The position numbers and the translations under genes were made by a program. Source: Benincasa hispida (Eukaryota > Streptophyta > Magnoliopsida > Cucurbitales > Cucurbitaceae). From it: a DNA stretch of 64,000 bases. The notes below the pieces were generated by a model. It saw nothing but the letters and a program-made list of their open reading frames with translations, ran no database searches and was not told the origin of the DNA. Below, piece after piece: positions 61,840-64,000 of the stretch (positions are counted from its first letter, which is position 1; each line of letters begins with the position of its first letter). The stretch lies in assembly GCF_009727055.1 (NCBI RefSeq), contig NC_052358.1, forward strand, positions 42,483,184 through 42,547,183, written 5' to 3'.

Positions 61840-62087
61840 CTGGAAAGGTATCCCCACCTCGACCCCAACCCCAATTAGATTTTTAAATATATACTTTTTA
61901 AATATATATATATATATATATATTAGATATTTAACTATTTAAATCTGTCTCTTATACACATCTAGATGTGTATAAGAGACAGCTGGAAAGGTATCCCCAC
62001 CTCGACCCCAACCCCAATTAGATTTTTAAATATATACTTTTTAAATATATATATATATATATATATTAGATATTTAACTATTTAAAT
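61840..62087. repeat. 105-bp direct repeat flanking adapter sequence
   Basis: 61840-61944 and 61983-62087 appear identical, both starting ctggaaaggtatccccacc and ending ttaactatttaaat. They are separated only by the 38-base adapter dimer. Confidence 0.92.
61945..61982. other. Tn5 mosaic-end inverted dimer (library adapter artefact)
   Basis: Positions 61945-61963 read CTGTCTCTTATACACATCT, and 61964-61982 read its exact reverse complement AGATGTGTATAAGAGACAG, the hyperactive Tn5 mosaic end used in transposase-based library kits. This head-to-head dimer is the circularisation junction of mate-pair libraries of that type. It is not a plant sequence. Confidence 0.97.
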
Positions 62088-62388
62088 TTAGGCTAGTGTT
62101 TAATTCAGCCCAATCTAAGCCCAACTAAAGTGTCCAAGTCCAAATCAAAAGGAATTTTAGGATTTTTTTTTTTAAAAGGGTCCCTATGGGGAAACAAAAA
62201 GGGAAACGAGGAATGGGTCCTCGTAGGGACCCATTTCCTTGACAAGGAATCCCTACCTTTGTCCTCGCCTTCAAATGGCAGAGACGGGGTGCAAGGATGG
62301 TGGTAAATTCCCCCATCGGGGATGGGGACGGAGACGGGGACCTCCTCTTTTTACCCTGCCCCGGTCTTATTCCAGCCCTATTTCAAGG

Positions 62389-62759
62389 TTTGATTGTTAG
62401 GAATACTTTTATTATTGTTTCATTTATTACTTGTCTATATGCTAAAACAACTAATATTTATGCAACAAAATGGTTACAACTTGAAAATTAGCCTACCACA
62501 TAATTTTTAAATAATAGATCAACATATTACATAAAGGTGGTTAATTTATATATGAATTTAATGATAAAGACGTGCCAAGACTTTTATTAAACGAAACGAC
62601 AATGACCGATTAAATGTTAATTTAAAAGTAATGCTATTTTAATATGTTGGACATAGATAAACACAACTTTTAAAATTGAAAAACATAGATCAAACTATTT
62701 AACAATATTAATTCTTTAGCTTCCGACCAAGTTATTAATTTTGTAAATCACATTTTATG
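62389..62759. other. AT-rich DNA, no gene seen
   Basis: Only a short chance frame and simple A/T sequence are present between the hAT-like MITE and a LINE scrap. Confidence 0.6.
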
Positions 62760-63009
62760 GTTAGAAGAAATACGAGTATGGTCATGCAGGACTTCGTTCA
62801 AATGAAGTTGGGCATGACCCCTACAGATTCTTTGGGGGTGTTATTTTGGGCTTCCTTATCAGGGAGATCGACGAAAACAGGCTTTGTTTCAAGGTACAAG
62901 GGATAGGGTCTGGATAATTTTATAGGGGTGGAATGAGAAGTTGTTTTCTCAATATGGAAAATAGGTGTTGATTAAGGCTATTGAAGGAAATCGGATTCTA
63001 AGATTTCCA
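62760..63009 (+). pseudogene. LINE reverse-transcriptase C-terminal fragment
   Basis: Shifting frames read LPYQGDRRKQALFQGTRDRV and LYRGGMRSCFLNMENRC*LR. This resembles the LINE stretch after the RT core (intact copies read like GLPSL.GRSKK..F..I.D.VW...GW...LLS..GKEVLIKA). It is cut at 63009 by an LTR. Confidence 0.5.
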
Positions 63010-64000
63010 TGAGCAGTAGAACAAGACTATTCCAAATTACAATCATGAATGAACATATATTTACAGTTGACTTCAAACAAGCGGTTATACAATTCATACA
63101 GAGAAATTACAGCATAAAAAACTACAATGCACAGAAAGCAACTCTACGCACATATGAAGATGCGTCTCCATGCTCCGTTGCGCGACCGCTCGAACAATCA
63201 ACAACCTCGAACGCTCGATCTACACGACCGCAACATAGCACGAACACAGCATGAACACTTCGCGCTTCTCCTCAACGATCTCTTCGATCATGAACTCCTC
63301 CGTAACATGAACGGCCTCTACAGCACCACGAACGGCCTCCAAAAATCCTCGACGGTTTCAAGTTGAGTCTGACACCACCAACAAGGCTACCTTGGTATTC
63401 TCGGTGTGAGAATCTAGAGGGTGGAGTCTGTTCGGACTTGGTATGAGGCAGGCGAAGGAGGAAACAACGATCGCGTACACGACTGGGCAAATGGGAGATG
63501 GCGGAGACCTATCGTATAGGTCGATGCCCAATCATTTAGATAAAGCTATGCGATCTTCTAGAAAAAGCTATGTGATCGTTTAGTCTATCATTTAGCACGG
63601 TCTGTCGCCTACAAAAACTACACGATTATTTACCTTGGGCCAGCGATCGTCTAGCAAAATTATGCGATCTTTTAGTAAACACTGCATGATCGTTTAGCTC
63701 GCCTAGCCATCGTTTAGTAAATCTGAATTTACAGGACGACTTCGTGAGTTTCTTTTGCGTGAGAGAAAACTCAAAACCTTTTTCAATCTTTCTTTTTAAA
63801 CCTCTTTTTGAAATAGGAAAACCATTTTCCTTTTAAACTCACGGTTACAAAGATCCAATAACCACCCACTACTTTGGTTATTTAAAAGAAAAAGAATTAA
63901 TTATCTAATAATTAATATTATTATAAACATAAATGATAACTAACTTATCATACTATATTTATAACCTATAGTTTTAATATTTCATCTCATGAAACATATA
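63010..64000 (-). mobile_element. Copia LTR, reverse orientation, continues beyond window
   Basis: Read on the minus strand, the LTR ends at 63010 (…ctactgctca). It holds a promoter-proximal GATCG array (63500-63735) like those at 13262 and 27715, and 'ttaccttggtattctcggtg' opposite the forward 'gagaataccaaggcaact' at 13480. Its start lies outside the window. No primer site or polypurine tract adjoins 63009, so it may be a solo LTR inside the LINE fragment. Confidence 0.7.
63500..63735. repeat. GATCG-containing degenerate array inside LTR
   Basis: About eight units with cores such as gctatgcgatcttctag, gctatgtgatcgtttag, cagcgatcgtctagc and gcatgatcgtttagc are spaced 25-35 bases. This is the clearest of the three arrays in the window. 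Confidence 0.75.

Larger units (their letters stand above)
61713..62380. mobile_element. hAT-like MITE inserted in LINE fragment
   Basis: The ends are tagggttgg at the left and tagggctgg as the reverse complement at the right. They are flanked by cttcaagc (61705-61712) and tttcaagg (62381-62388), an 8-base duplication with two mismatches. The ends are rich in GGGG(A/T) and CCCC tracts, and the AT-rich middle includes (AT)n. As given, the middle is duplicated around an adapter sequence (61840-62087), so the true element is probably about 143 bases shorter. Confidence 0.65.

Noticed and set aside
61945..61982. Perfect 38-base palindrome considered as a natural operator, terminator or bacterial transposon end.
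   Set aside because: Exact identity to the engineered Tn5 mosaic-end dimer, with a 105-base flanking duplication, fits a library artefact. No transposase or bacterial sequence is nearby.

Overview
This window is plant nuclear DNA. It is AT-rich and holds many decayed LTR retrotransposons, LINEs, tRNA-derived SINEs and small DNA transposons, with only one convincing intact host gene. That gene is a polygalacturonase (pectin-degrading, glycoside hydrolase family 28) with four introns. The repeats and the plant-type polygalacturonase point to a dicot. The style of the Copia LTRs (initiator-Met primer site, long LTRs with a shared core) and of the Copia pol protein resembles what I know from Cucurbitaceae. 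The family is an inference, not a proof. I see no rRNA, tRNA gene, CRISPR array, operon or organellar gene.

Layout. 1-21.2 kb is a nest of retroelements. A reverse LTR (1104-2622) is cut by a forward Copia LTR (2623). Then come a SINE with a clear target-site duplication (4122-4231), a scrap of Copia gag, a reverse Ty3/gypsy gag-protease remnant (4366-7846), another reverse LTR (to 9246), and a decayed Copia gag-pol (10236-15592) whose integrase C-terminus has been replaced by a foreign LTR. The 3' LTR fragment of that Copia ends in a direct-inverted-direct triplication (16460-16716), followed by two further gypsy remnants. 21.2-26.2 kb is AT-rich DNA with MITE ends and a 42-bp tandem repeat. 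26.3-36.3 kb holds a second Copia (LTR plus gag) and a mosaic Copia whose 5' and 3' halves and LTRs come from different families.

36.4-48.9 kb is a tandem duplication containing polygalacturonase sequence. The left copy (37860-39832) is a 5'-truncated pseudogene that has lost exon 1 and a catalytic aspartate. The right copy (43574-48943) reads through as a complete 472-residue protein once five exons are joined, and its larger second intron holds a LINE that the left copy lacks. 49-55 kb is AT-rich and contains MITEs. 55.2-59.9 kb has a hAT-type MITE with a perfect 8-bp duplication and a long degenerate L1-type LINE. 61-63 kb holds LINE fragments and a second hAT-like MITE. The window ends inside another reverse LTR.

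The most striking signal is technical. Positions 61945-61982 are a perfect inverted dimer of the 19-bp Tn5 mosaic end, the same sequence as the junction adapter of transposase-based mate-pair libraries, flanked by a 105-bp direct repeat. This is almost certainly an assembly artefact. I looked for an undescribed biological system and did not find one. What is unusual here is transposon mosaicism, the polygalacturonase duplication and the adapter scar.
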